From Cupriavidus sp. AU9028 (GTDB taxonomy: Bacteria > Pseudomonadota > Gammaproteobacteria > Burkholderiales > Burkholderiaceae), in the NCBI RefSeq assembly GCF_019795295.1, contig NZ_JAIMCG010000001.1, forward strand, positions 465,157-529,156: a stretch of 64,000 nt of DNA. Direction: 5' to 3'. Within the stretch, counting starts at the first letter, position 1. Every line of letters starts with the position of its first letter. Shown here piece by piece: positions 34,863 through 44,831 of the stretch. Made by a program: the position numbers and the translations under genes. Under the pieces are notes generated by a model. The model did no database searches, was not told the DNA's origin, and saw nothing but the letters and a program-made list of their open reading frames with translations.

Positions 34863-37800
34863 TCACGGCAGGTAGGACTGCTCCGGCTGGCGATGGTCGG
34901 GGATGCCTTCGCCGGCCTTATTGTCGCCCACCTTGGCAATCTTCGGATCGGCCCAGCTGCCGGTCACGCGATAGTGCTGGGTGAAGGCCTTGGAGAACTC
35001 GTCGGCGAACAGCAGCTGGGCGGCCAGCGTGCCGATTCCCAGCGCGGGATTGACGAAGGCGGCGGCGACCGATGCCGTGGTGGCGTTGATCCTCGGCACC
35101 AGCGCGACCTCCAGGTCCTGCGTCTCGCGCGGGATATTGGCGGTGCCCGTCATGGTGGCGCTGACTTGCGGGCTCTTGAGCTGGAAATCGCCGGTTCTGG
35201 CGATGCCGTTGGAGATGGTGCCGGTGGCGCTGATCTGGTCGAACACCAGCCCCTGGCCGGTCAGCGCGCGGAAGTCCAGCGTCACCAGCCGCATCAGGCT
35301 TTGCAGGCTGAGCACGCCGAGCAGCTTGGCCGCGCCCGGTTCGACCGCCAGGATCTGGCCGTTCTCCAGCTTCATTGCCAGCCGGCCCCCGAGCGACTCG
35401 TAGTCGATCGCCAGCGGCGAGCCGATCCAGCCGATGCGACCCTGCAGCTGCCCCTTGCCGCCCTCCAGCGTGTGCGGCATGCCCAGTCGGTCCAGCACCT
35501 CGCCTGCGTTGCGGATATCGACTTCGAAGTTCAGCAGCGTCCGCCGCTCGGCGGCAACGCCTTCGCGCACGCGCCGGGGCACGCGCCAGCTGCCACTGCC
35601 GGTGAAGGTGGCGCCAGGCTGTTCGAGCGACAACTTGTCGAGCGTCCAGACCGGCTCGCCGTCGCTGACCTCGGTGTGGGCCCGCAGCAGCAGCTTGCCG
35701 AAGTCGTGGCCGCGCAGCTGGAAGCGCTCGGCCGCAAGGTCGATGGCGGGCAGCTGGTGTACCTGGCCTGCCAGCGCGTCGGCGACGCGGCTGGTGTCCT
35801 GGCTGTCGGGGATATCGAGGCGGGCCAGCCGCAGCGTCACCGCGCCGGCGCTGTTTTGCGGGTCCTCCCGCCAGCTGACCAGACCGGCGATCTGGCGCGA
35901 GTCGATGCGGGCCTGCCAGCCCTGCGACGGGCCTTCCAGCCGGCTCGCTTCCAGCGTGACCCCGTCCAGATCGCGGCCAAAGGCGTGCAGCGCGCGGGCG
36001 CTCGCGGCGATCCGGGTCGGCAGCCAGGCCGTGGCGCCGGTCTCTGCCGTGGCCGGTGCGCTGGCCTGCGGGGGCGGTTCCTCCCCCGGCGCCGGTGCCG
36101 GCGGCAGCGCGGCGGCCTGCTCCCGCTGCGAGGGGGCGGCGTGCGCAGGGGCGGGCTGCGCCGTTGCGGGCTGCGCAGGGGAGGGCGCCGCCAGCGCGGC
36201 TCGCCAGGCGTCCAGATCGAAACGCTCGACCGCCATCGCGGCGGCGACACCGCTGGCAGGCAAGGCAGCAGTCTGGCCGATGCCGATGCCGCCGGCCGCG
36301 ATCTCCAGGCCGTCGCCACCGTGCCGCACCAGGTAGCGGGCGTGCAGCAGCGGCGAAGCCTGCGCCGGGCCGAGCTGCAGGTCGACGTCCTGCATGCCAG
36401 CGCGGTTCGGGGCAGGCCGCATCTCGAAGCGCAGCGGCATCGGCTGGCCCGCCGGCTTGGTCAGCGGCGCCGGCAGATTCAGCGCCATGGCTTGCAGGTC
36501 GGCCTGCAGCTGTACCGAGGGCTGGCCGTCGCGCACGCCGATGCTGGCTTGCCACGGCGCACTGCCTTCCACCCGCGACGCGAGGCCCGCGCCGCCAGTT
36601 CCCGCCAGCAGCTGGGAAATGCCGCGGCCGCTGAGGACGCCCGCGGCGGTGACCCGGACGGTGCCATCCTGCTGGGTGCCGCCGCTGGCGCGCACCTCGC
36701 CGCCCAGCAGCCGCGCCCGTACGTTCTCCAGCGTGAAGCCGTGCTCGCGGAACGCCACGCTGCCCTGCGCGCCGGTCAGCATCGGCGTGCCGGGCCGCAG
36801 CAGCACATCGTTGCCCTGCAGCCGGAAGCGTCCCTCCACATGGGCCTTCTCGGCTTCGACCAGTGGCATGTCGAGTTTCAGCTGGAGTTCGCCGTTCCCA
36901 CTGGCGCGCGTTCCCGCGGCGATGCCGCCGGTCCACTGGTGGATGGGACTGGAGACGAGATAGCGCAGGAAGCCGTGCACCGGCCCCTGCGCCGATCCTT
37001 CGAGGGTCAGCCGCCCGTGGCTGTCCAGCGCGTCGATGCGGCCGCTGACGTCGCGTACCACCACCTGCTGGATCCCTTGCACGGCGGCGCGTTCGGCCAG
37101 CAGCGTCATGCTGGCGCGGTCGAACACCAGCTTGCCGTCGATATTGGTGAAGAGCGGCCACGGCCTGCCCTCGATCTGCGGGGCCACCTGGTAGGAGGCC
37201 TGCTGCAGCGGCACCTCGACATGAAAGTCGCCGTGTTTCTCGTCGCCGCGGCGGAACGGGAAATGCGCGAGGTCGCCCTTGAGCGAGAAGCGGACGTCGT
37301 GCGATTCGCCGGCAGCGAGGGCCCCGCTCAGATAGCGGCGGGTGGCGGCCGGCACCTGCAGCGGCAGGTAGCGCGGCACGCTGGGCAGGGCCGCCCGGCT
37401 CAGTTCGCCGGCAAGGTCGGCAAGGCCGGCGCGGCCGTCGCCGCCCTGGCGCCAGCTGCCCCGCACGGCCCCCGCGGCGTCGGCGTTCGCAAAGCGGATG
37501 CCGTCGCTTCGTACCGTCAGGCGGCCGTTCTTTCGCTGCCAGCGCAATTCGCCAGCCAGCTCGTCGAAGGCCAGTCGCGGATCCTCGAACAGCCCTGGCA
37601 GCACCAGCGTGGCGCCGCTACCTTCGAGGCGCGCGGTGCCGGCGCGCTCGTCGAACTGGAAGCTGCCCGACAGGCCGCTGAAGCCCGGCACGCCGATGGT
37701 GGATTCGCCGCGCGCGCTGGCCGGCTGCTCGCGCACGGCGACATTGCGCAACACACCCTGCGCGCGGTAACGCGGCGGCGACGTCGGCCGCAGCAGGGTG

Positions 37801-39257
37801 CCGGCCTCGCGGGACCAGTTCAGGTCCAGATTGTCGATCCGGCCGGAGGGCTGCAGCGCGCGCAGCCGCTTCGCCGTCTCGCCGGTCAGCGGCATCGCGG
37901 AGGCGAGCGTGCGCAGGCCGTCCAGGTCCAGCGTCGGTGCCTTCAAGGCGAACCGCCGCAGATTGCCCCGGCTGTCGTGCGCCCAGCGCAGCGTCACCTG
38001 GCGCATCGCCTCGCGCCCCGGCGCTGGCGTGGCCGCGTCGCCGGCTGCCTCCCACAGCAACGTGTCGATGGTCAGCTGGTTGTCGCCGCGCTCGTTGCGA
38101 TGAAGCAGCAGGGCCTGGGCCTGCCCCAGCCGCAGCGGCTGCGACGCGCCGCCTACCTTCAGGTCGATGTCGGCGGCCCGCAGCCGGACCTGGCTGCGCA
38201 GCACGTTGCCGTCGTCGAACTCGACGGTGCCGTCCGTGCCCAGGACACCGCTGGCAACGCTGTCGAACAGCGGCAGGTAGCGCTGGATCGCGGCCAGCCG
38301 CAGGTCGCCCAGGTTCCAGTTGGCCTGCCCGCGCCAGTTGCGCCAGTCGCCGGTCTCCTGCAGGTATTGATGGCGGAAGGCGCCGGTCACCACCAGCTGG
38401 CGGGGGGACAGCGATGGCGCGCGCCCCTCCAGCCGGACCGTGTGGTGCGAGCCGTCGCGCCGGGCCTGCAAGGCGATGTCGCCGACTTCGAGCAGGGGCA
38501 GGCCGCGCTGCTCGTCGAGCCAGCGCAGCTGCCCGCGGCGCAGGTCCAGATGACCTTGCGACAACAGCCAGTTGGTGAAGCGATGGTCGCCGGTATCCGG
38601 GCCGCCCTGGCCAACCGGCAGGCCGGCGATGCGCAGCGCACCATCGGGCGTGCGCTGGATCAGCAGATCGGCGCCGTCGGCATCGAGCCGGGCGAACAGC
38701 AGGTCCAGCGAGCCGAGCGAGCGCCACGACAGTTCGCCCGCCACGTTCTCGGCCGCGAGCAGCGTCCGCTGGCGGTCGTCCAGCACGCGGATGCCTTTGG
38801 CGCGGAACGAGGGGTGCCAGCCGTCCCAGCCGGTTTCCAGTGTCTCGATGGTCAGTTGCGCGGACAGCGCGATGGAGCCCTTCTGTTCGAGCCAGGCCCG
38901 CGCGGAGGCGGCCTGCGGCCACAGCACGAAGCGCATCAGCAGGACCAGCACCGCCGCCATGGCCAGCAGGGCCAGCAGCACCGCCGCCATGGCGCGGCCC
39001 AGGCGCCGCCAGAAGGGGTGGCGGAGCAGCGCAAGACAGGCGCCAGGCAGTGGCTGCAGCCGGCGGGCGCCGTCGGCGCAACGTTCGCGCAGTCGGGTGC
39101 GCAGTCGGGCGCGCCAGCGCCCGGAGGGCGACGTGTCGGACTGCGCCGCTCGGCCGCCCTCCGCCGGGCCAGCGTCGGCTTGCCCGGAGGCGGTTCCCCT
39201 CGCCCCCGTGCCGGCGGCAGCGGGGCGGTCGGCAGGGGATGCGGGGCGGCTGGACAT
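34863..39257 (-). CDS. yhdP: YhdP-family AsmA-like envelope protein
   Basis: 1464-residue protein of the YhdP/TIGR02099 family, large AsmA-like proteins thought to bridge inner and outer membrane and move phospholipids. A Pro/Ala/Arg-rich cytoplasmic N-terminus is followed by one membrane anchor (AMAAVLLALLAMAAVLVLLM, about residues 83-102). A long beta-rich periplasmic repeat region follows, with an Ala/Pro-rich insertion around the middle of the second half, and a conserved C-terminus (GKGQLQGRIGWIGSPLAIDYESL, GIGTLAAQLLFADEF). The ATG at 39257 was chosen; a TTG 18 bp earlier is possible. The gene is divergent from glnE across about 120 bp. Confidence 0.94.
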   Translation of the reverse strand: MSSRPASPADRPAAAGTGARGTASGQADAGPAEGGRAAQSDTSPSGRWRARLRTRLRERCADGARRLQPLPGACLALLRHPFWRRLGRAMAAVLLALLAMAAVLVLLMRFVLWPQAASARAWLEQKGSIALSAQLTIETLETGWDGWHPSFRAKGIRVLDDRQRTLLAAENVAGELSWRSLGSLDLLFARLDADGADLLIQRTPDGALRIAGLPVGQGGPDTGDHRFTNWLLSQGHLDLRRGQLRWLDEQRGLPLLEVGDIALQARRDGSHHTVRLEGRAPSLSPRQLVVTGAFRHQYLQETGDWRNWRGQANWNLGDLRLAAIQRYLPLFDSVASGVLGTDGTVEFDDGNVLRSQVRLRAADIDLKVGGASQPLRLGQAQALLLHRNERGDNQLTIDTLLWEAAGDAATPAPGREAMRQVTLRWAHDSRGNLRRFALKAPTLDLDGLRTLASAMPLTGETAKRLRALQPSGRIDNLDLNWSREAGTLLRPTSPPRYRAQGVLRNVAVREQPASARGESTIGVPGFSGLSGSFQFDERAGTARLEGSGATLVLPGLFEDPRLAFDELAGELRWQRKNGRLTVRSDGIRFANADAAGAVRGSWRQGGDGRAGLADLAGELSRAALPSVPRYLPLQVPAATRRYLSGALAAGESHDVRFSLKGDLAHFPFRRGDEKHGDFHVEVPLQQASYQVAPQIEGRPWPLFTNIDGKLVFDRASMTLLAERAAVQGIQQVVVRDVSGRIDALDSHGRLTLEGSAQGPVHGFLRYLVSSPIHQWTGGIAAGTRASGNGELQLKLDMPLVEAEKAHVEGRFRLQGNDVLLRPGTPMLTGAQGSVAFREHGFTLENVRARLLGGEVRASGGTQQDGTVRVTAAGVLSGRGISQLLAGTGGAGLASRVEGSAPWQASIGVRDGQPSVQLQADLQAMALNLPAPLTKPAGQPMPLRFEMRPAPNRAGMQDVDLQLGPAQASPLLHARYLVRHGGDGLEIAAGGIGIGQTAALPASGVAAAMAVERFDLDAWRAALAAPSPAQPATAQPAPAHAAPSQREQAAALPPAPAPGEEPPPQASAPATAETGATAWLPTRIAASARALHAFGRDLDGVTLEASRLEGPSQGWQARIDSRQIAGLVSWREDPQNSAGAVTLRLARLDIPDSQDTSRVADALAGQVHQLPAIDLAAERFQLRGHDFGKLLLRAHTEVSDGEPVWTLDKLSLEQPGATFTGSGSWRVPRRVREGVAAERRTLLNFEVDIRNAGEVLDRLGMPHTLEGGKGQLQGRIGWIGSPLAIDYESLGGRLAMKLENGQILAVEPGAAKLLGVLSLQSLMRLVTLDFRALTGQGLVFDQISATGTISNGIARTGDFQLKSPQVSATMTGTANIPRETQDLEVALVPRINATTASVAAAFVNPALGIGTLAAQLLFADEFSKAFTQHYRVTGSWADPKIAKVGDNKAGEGIPDHRQPEQSYLP

Positions 39258-39375
39258 GCGCAGATTATCCGACAATACTAGCCGCTCTCCAATTCAAAAA
39301 CCGTCCCGGGCGGCGACGCCGGGCGCACGGACAAGACGCGGGCATCATCGCCGCCGCGTTCCTCAGGTGACAGCA

Positions 39376-42309
39376 ATGACTTCCCCAGACCAGCCGAGTT
39401 CCTCGACGCCACAGATCCACGGGGAGGCGGCGCCTTCCGGGCCGGGTTCGCCGAGCCTTCCGGAGGCAGTGCTGGCGGTACTGGGCGATATGGCAAACGG
39501 CCCTTACGCGATCATGCCGAAGGCGGTGCTGCCGCCTCAGGATTGCGAGGGACACGCATTGTACTCGGCGGCCGCCTCGCACTACGTGCGCCGCCTGATG
39601 CAGGCGCGGCCCGGGCTGGCGCCCCTGGTCGCGGCGGCGAGCGAGGCGGCGCTGAGCCGCGCATGGATGGAGCAACGGCTGGACGCGCTGTGTGCGGAGC
39701 AGCCGGCAGGGGCCGACGCTGAGCAGGCCCTCGGGCAGGCGCTGCGCCGGCTGCGGGCCGAGGTGATGTGCGTGGTGATCGAGCGGGACCTGCGCGGCCT
39801 CGCGCCGCTGGCCGAGGTCACCGGCGCGATGACGGACCTGGCCGAGCTGGCCATCCAGCGCGGCCTGGCGATGCTGAGCGCCGACATGGCCGAGGCGGTA
39901 GGACGCCCCTTCGGCGAGCACGGCGGCGAGGAGCAGGAACTGCTGGTGGTCGGCATGGGCAAGCTGGGCGGGCGGGAGCTCAACGTTTCCTCTGACATCG
40001 ACCTGATCTTTCTCTATGACGAGGACGGCGAGACCCGGGGCGGGCGACGCAGCCTGTCCAATCACGAGTACTTCATCCGGCTGGGGCGCCGCCTGATCAC
40101 GCTGCTGGCCGAGCCGACCGCCGACGGCTTCGTGTTCCGCGTCGACATGCGCCTGCGCCCGAACGGCGACGCCGGTCCGCTGGCATGCAGCCTGGGCATG
40201 CTGGAAGAGTACCTGGTGGTGCAGGGACGCGAGTGGGAGCGCTATGCCTGGATCAAGGGCCGGGTGGTGTCGTCGACCGCGACCGAGCACGCGGCGAAGG
40301 CAGCGCGGCAGCTGGGCCGGCTGACCTCGCCCTTCATCTTCCGGCGCTACCTGGACTACGGCGTGATCGCGGCGATCCGGTCGCTGCACGCCCAGATCCG
40401 CGGACAGGCGGCGCGGCGCAGCGGGGGCCTCGCGGGGCACGGCGTCAACCAGCGCTCGCAGGACATCAAGCTCGGCCGCGGCGGCATTCGCGAGATCGAG
40501 TTCATGGCGCAGGTCTTCCAGCTGATCCGCGGCGGCCAGGATCCGACGCTGCGGGTGCGGCCGACGCTCGGCGTGCTGGCCGTCGCGCTCGAGCGCGGGC
40601 TGCTGCCGGGCGGGCAGGCCGAGCAGCTGGCCGACGCCTATCGATTCCTGCGCCAGCTCGAACACCGCCTGCAGTATCGCGACGACGCGCAGACGCACAA
40701 CTTGCCGACCTCCCCGGAGGATCAGTTGGCGGTGGCGCAGATGATGGGGTGCGCGGATTGGCCGGAGCTGATGGCGCAGCTGTCGGCGTTGCAGGCCCCG
40801 GTGGCGCAGCAGTTCGACGCCACCTTCTCCGACCCGGAAGAAGGCCAGGCGCCATGCGAGGCGCTGTGGCCCGAAGTGGTGACCGAAGAGGGCGCCGAGG
40901 GCTGCGAGGACCGCGTGCTGCAGCTGGGCTTCAACGATGCGGCCGGGCTGCTGGAGCGCCTGCGCGCCACCGCGGCCTCCGCGCGTTATCGTGCGCTGCC
41001 CGAAACCAGCCGCGCCCGCTTCGACCAGCTGGTGAACCGCGCGCTGGAACTGGCGGGCAAGCAGGACGACCCGGATGCCACCATCGCGCGCTTCCTCGAT
41101 TTTCTCGATGCCATCAGCCGGCGCTCGTCGTATCTGTCGCTGTTGTCCGAATACCCGCAGGCGATGGAGCGCGTCGCCCACACGCTGCATGCTTCGCGCT
41201 GGGCCGCCACCTACCTGACGCGCCATCCGCAACTGCTGGACGAGCTGCTGGACAGCGAGGCGCTGGCCGGCGCGCCGGACTGGCCCGCCTTCCGCGAGCG
41301 TGTTTCGCGGGGACTGCGCGGCGCCGAGGGCCAGGTGGAGGCGCAGATGGACATGCTGCGGCGCGAGCACCATGCGGAGACTTTCCGCGTGCTGCTGCAG
41401 GACCTGAACGGCTTGCTGACCGTCGAGCAGGTCGCCGACCGGCTTTCCGACCTGGCCGACGCGATGCTCGACATCACGCTGGAGGCGGTCTGGCGCCAGG
41501 TGCCCAACCGCCACCGGGAGATGCCGCGCTTCGCCGTGATCGCTTACGGCCGCTTGGGCGGCAAGGAGCTGGGCTACGCCTCCGACCTGGACATCATCTT
41601 CCTGCATGACGACGAGGACGAGCGCGCGCCGGAGGTCTATGCCGCCTTCGCCCGCCGGTTGATTACCTGGATGACCAGCCATACCGCCGCGGGGATGCTG
41701 TTCGACGTGGATACCCGGCTGCGGCCCAATGGCGCGGCCGGCCTGCTGGTTACCAGCTTCGAATCGTTCCGCCGCTACCAGCTGCGCCAGGGCGACAACA
41801 CCGCGTGGGTGTGGGAGCACCAGGCGCTGACCCGCGCCCGCTTCTGTGCCGGCGACCGTGACATCGGTGCCCGTTTCGAGACGCTGCGCGACACCGTGCT
41901 GCGGCAGCAACGGGACGCCGCCACGCTGCGCGAGGAAATCGTGGCGATGCGGCGCAAGGTCGCCGAGGGCCATCCGAATCCAGGCCCGAAGTTCGACCTG
42001 AAGCATGACCGCGGCGGCATGGTCGATATCGAGTTCACGGTGCAGTACCTGGTGCTGCTGTACAGCCATGTCCATGCCGAGCTGACCCGTAATGCCGGCA
42101 ATATCGCGCTGCTGCGCATGGCCGGCGAGCTGGGCCTGATCGATGCGCAACTGGCCGTCGCGGTGGGCGACGCCTATCGCGCCTTCCGCGCCCGCCAGCA
42201 TCAGCTGCGGCTCGACGGCCAGAGCCAGGCCCGCGTGCCGCCGTCGACGGTCGAGCAGCAGGCGGCGCAGGTGCAGGCGCTGTGGCGCGCGGTGTTCGGT
42301 GACCGCTAA
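39376..42309 (+). CDS. glnE: Bifunctional glutamine synthetase adenylyltransferase/deadenylase
   Basis: GlnE attaches and removes AMP on glutamine synthetase in response to PII and glutamine. 977 residues with two nucleotidyltransferase domains. The N-terminal deadenylase site is GMGKLGGRELNVSSDIDLIFLYD, and the C-terminal adenylylating site is AYGRLGGKELGYASDLDIIFLHDD; each is followed by the GlnD/GlnE-type helical domain (LGRGGIREIEFMAQVFQ; HDRGGMVDIEFTVQYLVL). The N-terminal 30 residues are Ser/Pro-rich and variable. Its last 11 bases overlap the start of the rhombosortase gene. Confidence 0.97.
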   Translation: MTSPDQPSSSTPQIHGEAAPSGPGSPSLPEAVLAVLGDMANGPYAIMPKAVLPPQDCEGHALYSAAASHYVRRLMQARPGLAPLVAAASEAALSRAWMEQRLDALCAEQPAGADAEQALGQALRRLRAEVMCVVIERDLRGLAPLAEVTGAMTDLAELAIQRGLAMLSADMAEAVGRPFGEHGGEEQELLVVGMGKLGGRELNVSSDIDLIFLYDEDGETRGGRRSLSNHEYFIRLGRRLITLLAEPTADGFVFRVDMRLRPNGDAGPLACSLGMLEEYLVVQGREWERYAWIKGRVVSSTATEHAAKAARQLGRLTSPFIFRRYLDYGVIAAIRSLHAQIRGQAARRSGGLAGHGVNQRSQDIKLGRGGIREIEFMAQVFQLIRGGQDPTLRVRPTLGVLAVALERGLLPGGQAEQLADAYRFLRQLEHRLQYRDDAQTHNLPTSPEDQLAVAQMMGCADWPELMAQLSALQAPVAQQFDATFSDPEEGQAPCEALWPEVVTEEGAEGCEDRVLQLGFNDAAGLLERLRATAASARYRALPETSRARFDQLVNRALELAGKQDDPDATIARFLDFLDAISRRSSYLSLLSEYPQAMERVAHTLHASRWAATYLTRHPQLLDELLDSEALAGAPDWPAFRERVSRGLRGAEGQVEAQMDMLRREHHAETFRVLLQDLNGLLTVEQVADRLSDLADAMLDITLEAVWRQVPNRHREMPRFAVIAYGRLGGKELGYASDLDIIFLHDDEDERAPEVYAAFARRLITWMTSHTAAGMLFDVDTRLRPNGAAGLLVTSFESFRRYQLRQGDNTAWVWEHQALTRARFCAGDRDIGARFETLRDTVLRQQRDAATLREEIVAMRRKVAEGHPNPGPKFDLKHDRGGMVDIEFTVQYLVLLYSHVHAELTRNAGNIALLRMAGELGLIDAQLAVAVGDAYRAFRARQHQLRLDGQSQARVPPSTVEQQAAQVQALWRAVFGDR

Positions 42310-42916
42310 GGTCGGCGCGGGAGCATCCGCTGCGCTCGTCATCTGCGGTGTGGCGCTGCTTTCCGCCGCCTTTACCTTCGTGCCGTGGCTGCACGCGCAC
42401 GGTCTCTATCTGCGCGATGCCGTGCTTGGCGAGGACGGCCACCAGTGGTGGCGCGTGGTCACGGCGATGTGGGTGCATCTGAACTGGCCGCACTGGCTCG
42501 GCAACCTGCTGGCCGCCGCCGGCCTGCTGCTGATCGCCGTCGCCCGCGCGGGCGTGCGGACGAGACAGGCGCTGCTGGTGCTGCTCGCCTGCGGCGCGAT
42601 CGCACAATTGGCCTTGCTGTGGGTGCCCTCGGTGCGCTGGTATGGCGGCCTGTCCGGTGCATTGCACGGGTTTGCGCTGTGGTGCGGCCTGCGGCTGCTG
42701 GCAGCGCCGGGGGTTGCCCGGGCCCTTGGCGTCGCGCTTGCCGCCGCCGTGCTGGTCAAGGTCTGGCTCGAACAGTCATGGCTCGCGCCCATCGTGATGG
42801 ACCCCATGCGCGGCTTTGGGGTGGTCCGCGCCGCGCATGCGGCCGGCGCGGTGGCAGGCCTTGCGCTATGGTTGCTCGGCGAATGGTGGCAGCGCCGGCG
42901 ACAGCGTGAGGGCTGA
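42299..42916 (+). CDS. rrtA: Rhombosortase (rhomboid-family GlyGly-CTERM processing protease)
   Basis: About 205 residues from a GTG at 42299. Intramembrane serine protease of the short rhomboid type with six predicted membrane segments. Active-site serine in WYGGLSGALHGFALW (GxSG-x2-HG, the rhombosortase form) and histidine in the last helix (RAAHAAGAVAGLALWLL); HLNWPHWLGNLLAA is the conserved rhomboid loop. Rhombosortases cleave C-terminal GlyGly-CTERM tails. The convergent gene, 20 bp away, encodes a protease with exactly such a tail, which supports the call strongly. The start overlaps glnE by 11 bp. Confidence 0.88.
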   Translation: MTAKVGAGASAALVICGVALLSAAFTFVPWLHAHGLYLRDAVLGEDGHQWWRVVTAMWVHLNWPHWLGNLLAAAGLLLIAVARAGVRTRQALLVLLACGAIAQLALLWVPSVRWYGGLSGALHGFALWCGLRLLAAPGVARALGVALAAAVLVKVWLEQSWLAPIVMDPMRGFGVVRAAHAAGAVAGLALWLLGEWWQRRRQREG

Positions 42917-42936
42917 CGCCGGCGGCATCCGGGAGG

Positions 42937-44622
42937 CTAGCGCCGTCGCGATCCCGGTCGCCATGCGGCGGCGAAGCCGACCAGCAGCAGCACCAGCCCG
43001 GCCAGGGGGGCGACTGCACCGCCACCGCCATCGTCGCCGCCGGCCGCCGGCGGGGGCGTGGTGGTGGTCGGCGGCGGCGGTTCGACACCGCCTGGCACCG
43101 TGGAGACAGCGGCCTGCAGGGCACGGCCCGCGTCGAGCAGGCCGGCCCCGCAGGTGCCGGCGTTGATGTCGCAATAGGTTCCCGCCGGATGCGGCCGCGC
43201 GGATTGGCGCAGCAGTCCGATGACCTGGGACGGCGACAGCCCGGCGTTCACGGCCAGCATCATCGAGGCGACGCCGGCAGCGATCGGGGAGGCGAAACTG
43301 GTGCCTTGCGAGTCGGTCACCGTATCGCTGCCCGGCGTGGTGGTGCCCGTGTTGGACAACGTCCGGATGCGGGAGATCGGGCCGAGGCAGACGGGGGCGG
43401 CCGCGCTGCCGGTGGTCTGGCTGACGCCGCAGCCGCCGCCCGGTGCGCTCAGCGTGACCTCCGGCCCGACACTGGCATAGCTGGCATTTTCGCCATCGTC
43501 CACATGCGCGGTGACGGCCACCGTGCCGCGGCAACTGGCGGGCGCTTCCACCGCGCCGGCATTGTTGCCTGCGGCAGCGACCACCACGACGCCGCGCGCG
43601 GCCAGCTCGTCGATCGCCTCCTGCTCGAAGGTGCTGCAGCTACCGCCGCCGAGACTGATGTTGACCACCCGCGCGGGCGTCGGATTGTCCGGCAAGCCCG
43701 GCACCGGCAACCCGCCCGCCCAGCGCATCGCATCGATGGTGTCCGACAGTTGCGCACCGCACCGGCCCGACACGCGCAGCGGCAGCAGCCGGGCCTGCCA
43801 GTCGACGCCGGCGATCGCCTGGCCGTTGTCGGTCACCGCACCCAGCACGCCGGATACCCGGGTGCCGTGCCACGAGTTGGGCTCGGGCCGATCCGCCGCG
43901 GGAAGTCCCGGGCAGGCGTAGCCCTGCGGCACGTTGTCGCCGGCATCGGTCGGGTCGGCGTCGCGGCCGTCGCCGTCCAGTGCTACCGCGGGATCGCTGA
44001 TGAAGTCGTAGCCGGGCAGGAGCCGCGCCGCCAGGTCGCCATGGCGAAGGATGCCGGTATCGATGACCGCGACGACCACATCGGCACTGCCACGGCCGCG
44101 GTCCCAGGCCGCCGGCAGATTGGCGCCGCCCGGCACCTGCGTCGGACCCATCAGGTAAGGCTGCCGGGTAGCGAAGTCCGGATCGTTGGGCATGGTGTCG
44201 AACGGCCGCAGCCAGCGATCCGGCACCGCGTCTGCCACGCGCGGATCCTGGCGCAGGCGCGCCGCCACGGCTTCGGGATCGGCGCCCGCGGCAGCAGGGG
44301 CGAGCAGGGTGCGCTCGCTGCCCATCTGGCGCTTGACCGACAACGCGATGCCGGTCTCGCTGGACAGCGCCTGCAGCCGGTCCTGGCCGGCGGGCGTCGC
44401 AGCGGCCCCTGCCGTCTTCGCTGCGGGGGTGGGTGCGTCGCGCCAGCGCACGATGATGTTGCCGGTATAGAGGGGCGCGGACGCCTGGCTTGCCGGCTCT
44501 GCCGCGGGTACCTTGGCCGCCAGCGCAGGGCCGCCGGCAAGCGTCGTCAACCCGCTCGCCAGCGCAAGCGCGGCGAGGTGAGCCCGGGTGAGCCGCAGCA
44601 GGCCCGAGGTCCGGTCATGCAT
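42937..44622 (-). CDS. Subtilisin-like (S8) protease with GlyGly-CTERM tail
   Basis: 561 residues from the ATG at 44622. Signal peptide (LAALALASGLTTLAGGPALA), propeptide-like region (about 40-140; ends DPRVADAVPDRWLRP), then the S8 catalytic domain: Asp in VVVAVIDTGILRHGDL, His in NSWHGTRVSGVLGA, oxyanion Asn in VVAAAGNNAG, Ser in SQGTSFASPIAAG. After a Pro/Thr linker the C-terminus is GGDDGGGG, a hydrophobic helix (APLAGLVLLLVGFAAAW) and RPGSRRR, a textbook GlyGly-CTERM sorting tail. Predicted to be exported, cut by the neighbouring rhombosortase and released or lipid-linked at the surface. An upstream start (44697, with AGAGGG) would add 25 residues. Confidence 0.93.
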   Translation of the reverse strand: MHDRTSGLLRLTRAHLAALALASGLTTLAGGPALAAKVPAAEPASQASAPLYTGNIIVRWRDAPTPAAKTAGAAATPAGQDRLQALSSETGIALSVKRQMGSERTLLAPAAAGADPEAVAARLRQDPRVADAVPDRWLRPFDTMPNDPDFATRQPYLMGPTQVPGGANLPAAWDRGRGSADVVVAVIDTGILRHGDLAARLLPGYDFISDPAVALDGDGRDADPTDAGDNVPQGYACPGLPAADRPEPNSWHGTRVSGVLGAVTDNGQAIAGVDWQARLLPLRVSGRCGAQLSDTIDAMRWAGGLPVPGLPDNPTPARVVNISLGGGSCSTFEQEAIDELAARGVVVVAAAGNNAGAVEAPASCRGTVAVTAHVDDGENASYASVGPEVTLSAPGGGCGVSQTTGSAAAPVCLGPISRIRTLSNTGTTTPGSDTVTDSQGTSFASPIAAGVASMMLAVNAGLSPSQVIGLLRQSARPHPAGTYCDINAGTCGAGLLDAGRALQAAVSTVPGGVEPPPPTTTTPPPAAGGDDGGGGAVAPLAGLVLLLVGFAAAWRPGSRRR

Positions 44623-44831
44623 CCGGCCGATTGAGGGGGGCAGGGCGCGGCGGTGCGAGCCGCCGCTGTCGTGCAAGGCGTCAGGAAGAAATGGCATCGG
44701 GCCCTCTGGGTGTTGCTGCCCGGAGCCAGCCGGGCGGCGCTGCATCAAGGTCAGCGCCACGATACCGTGATCGGCTCCGAGGCGTTGTCGGCATGCGTCC
44801 GACAGGGGACGTGGCTTCGCGTGCAGGCCGC

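Noticed and set aside
34503-39281. 1592-codon open frame antisense to yhdP
   Set aside because: A shadow frame caused by codon bias of yhdP; Gln/Arg/Gly/Val-rich with no domain, while the opposite strand encodes a complete known family.
39265-42342. 1025-codon open frame antisense to glnE
   Set aside because: Mirror of glnE; protein-like motifs exist only in the glnE frame.
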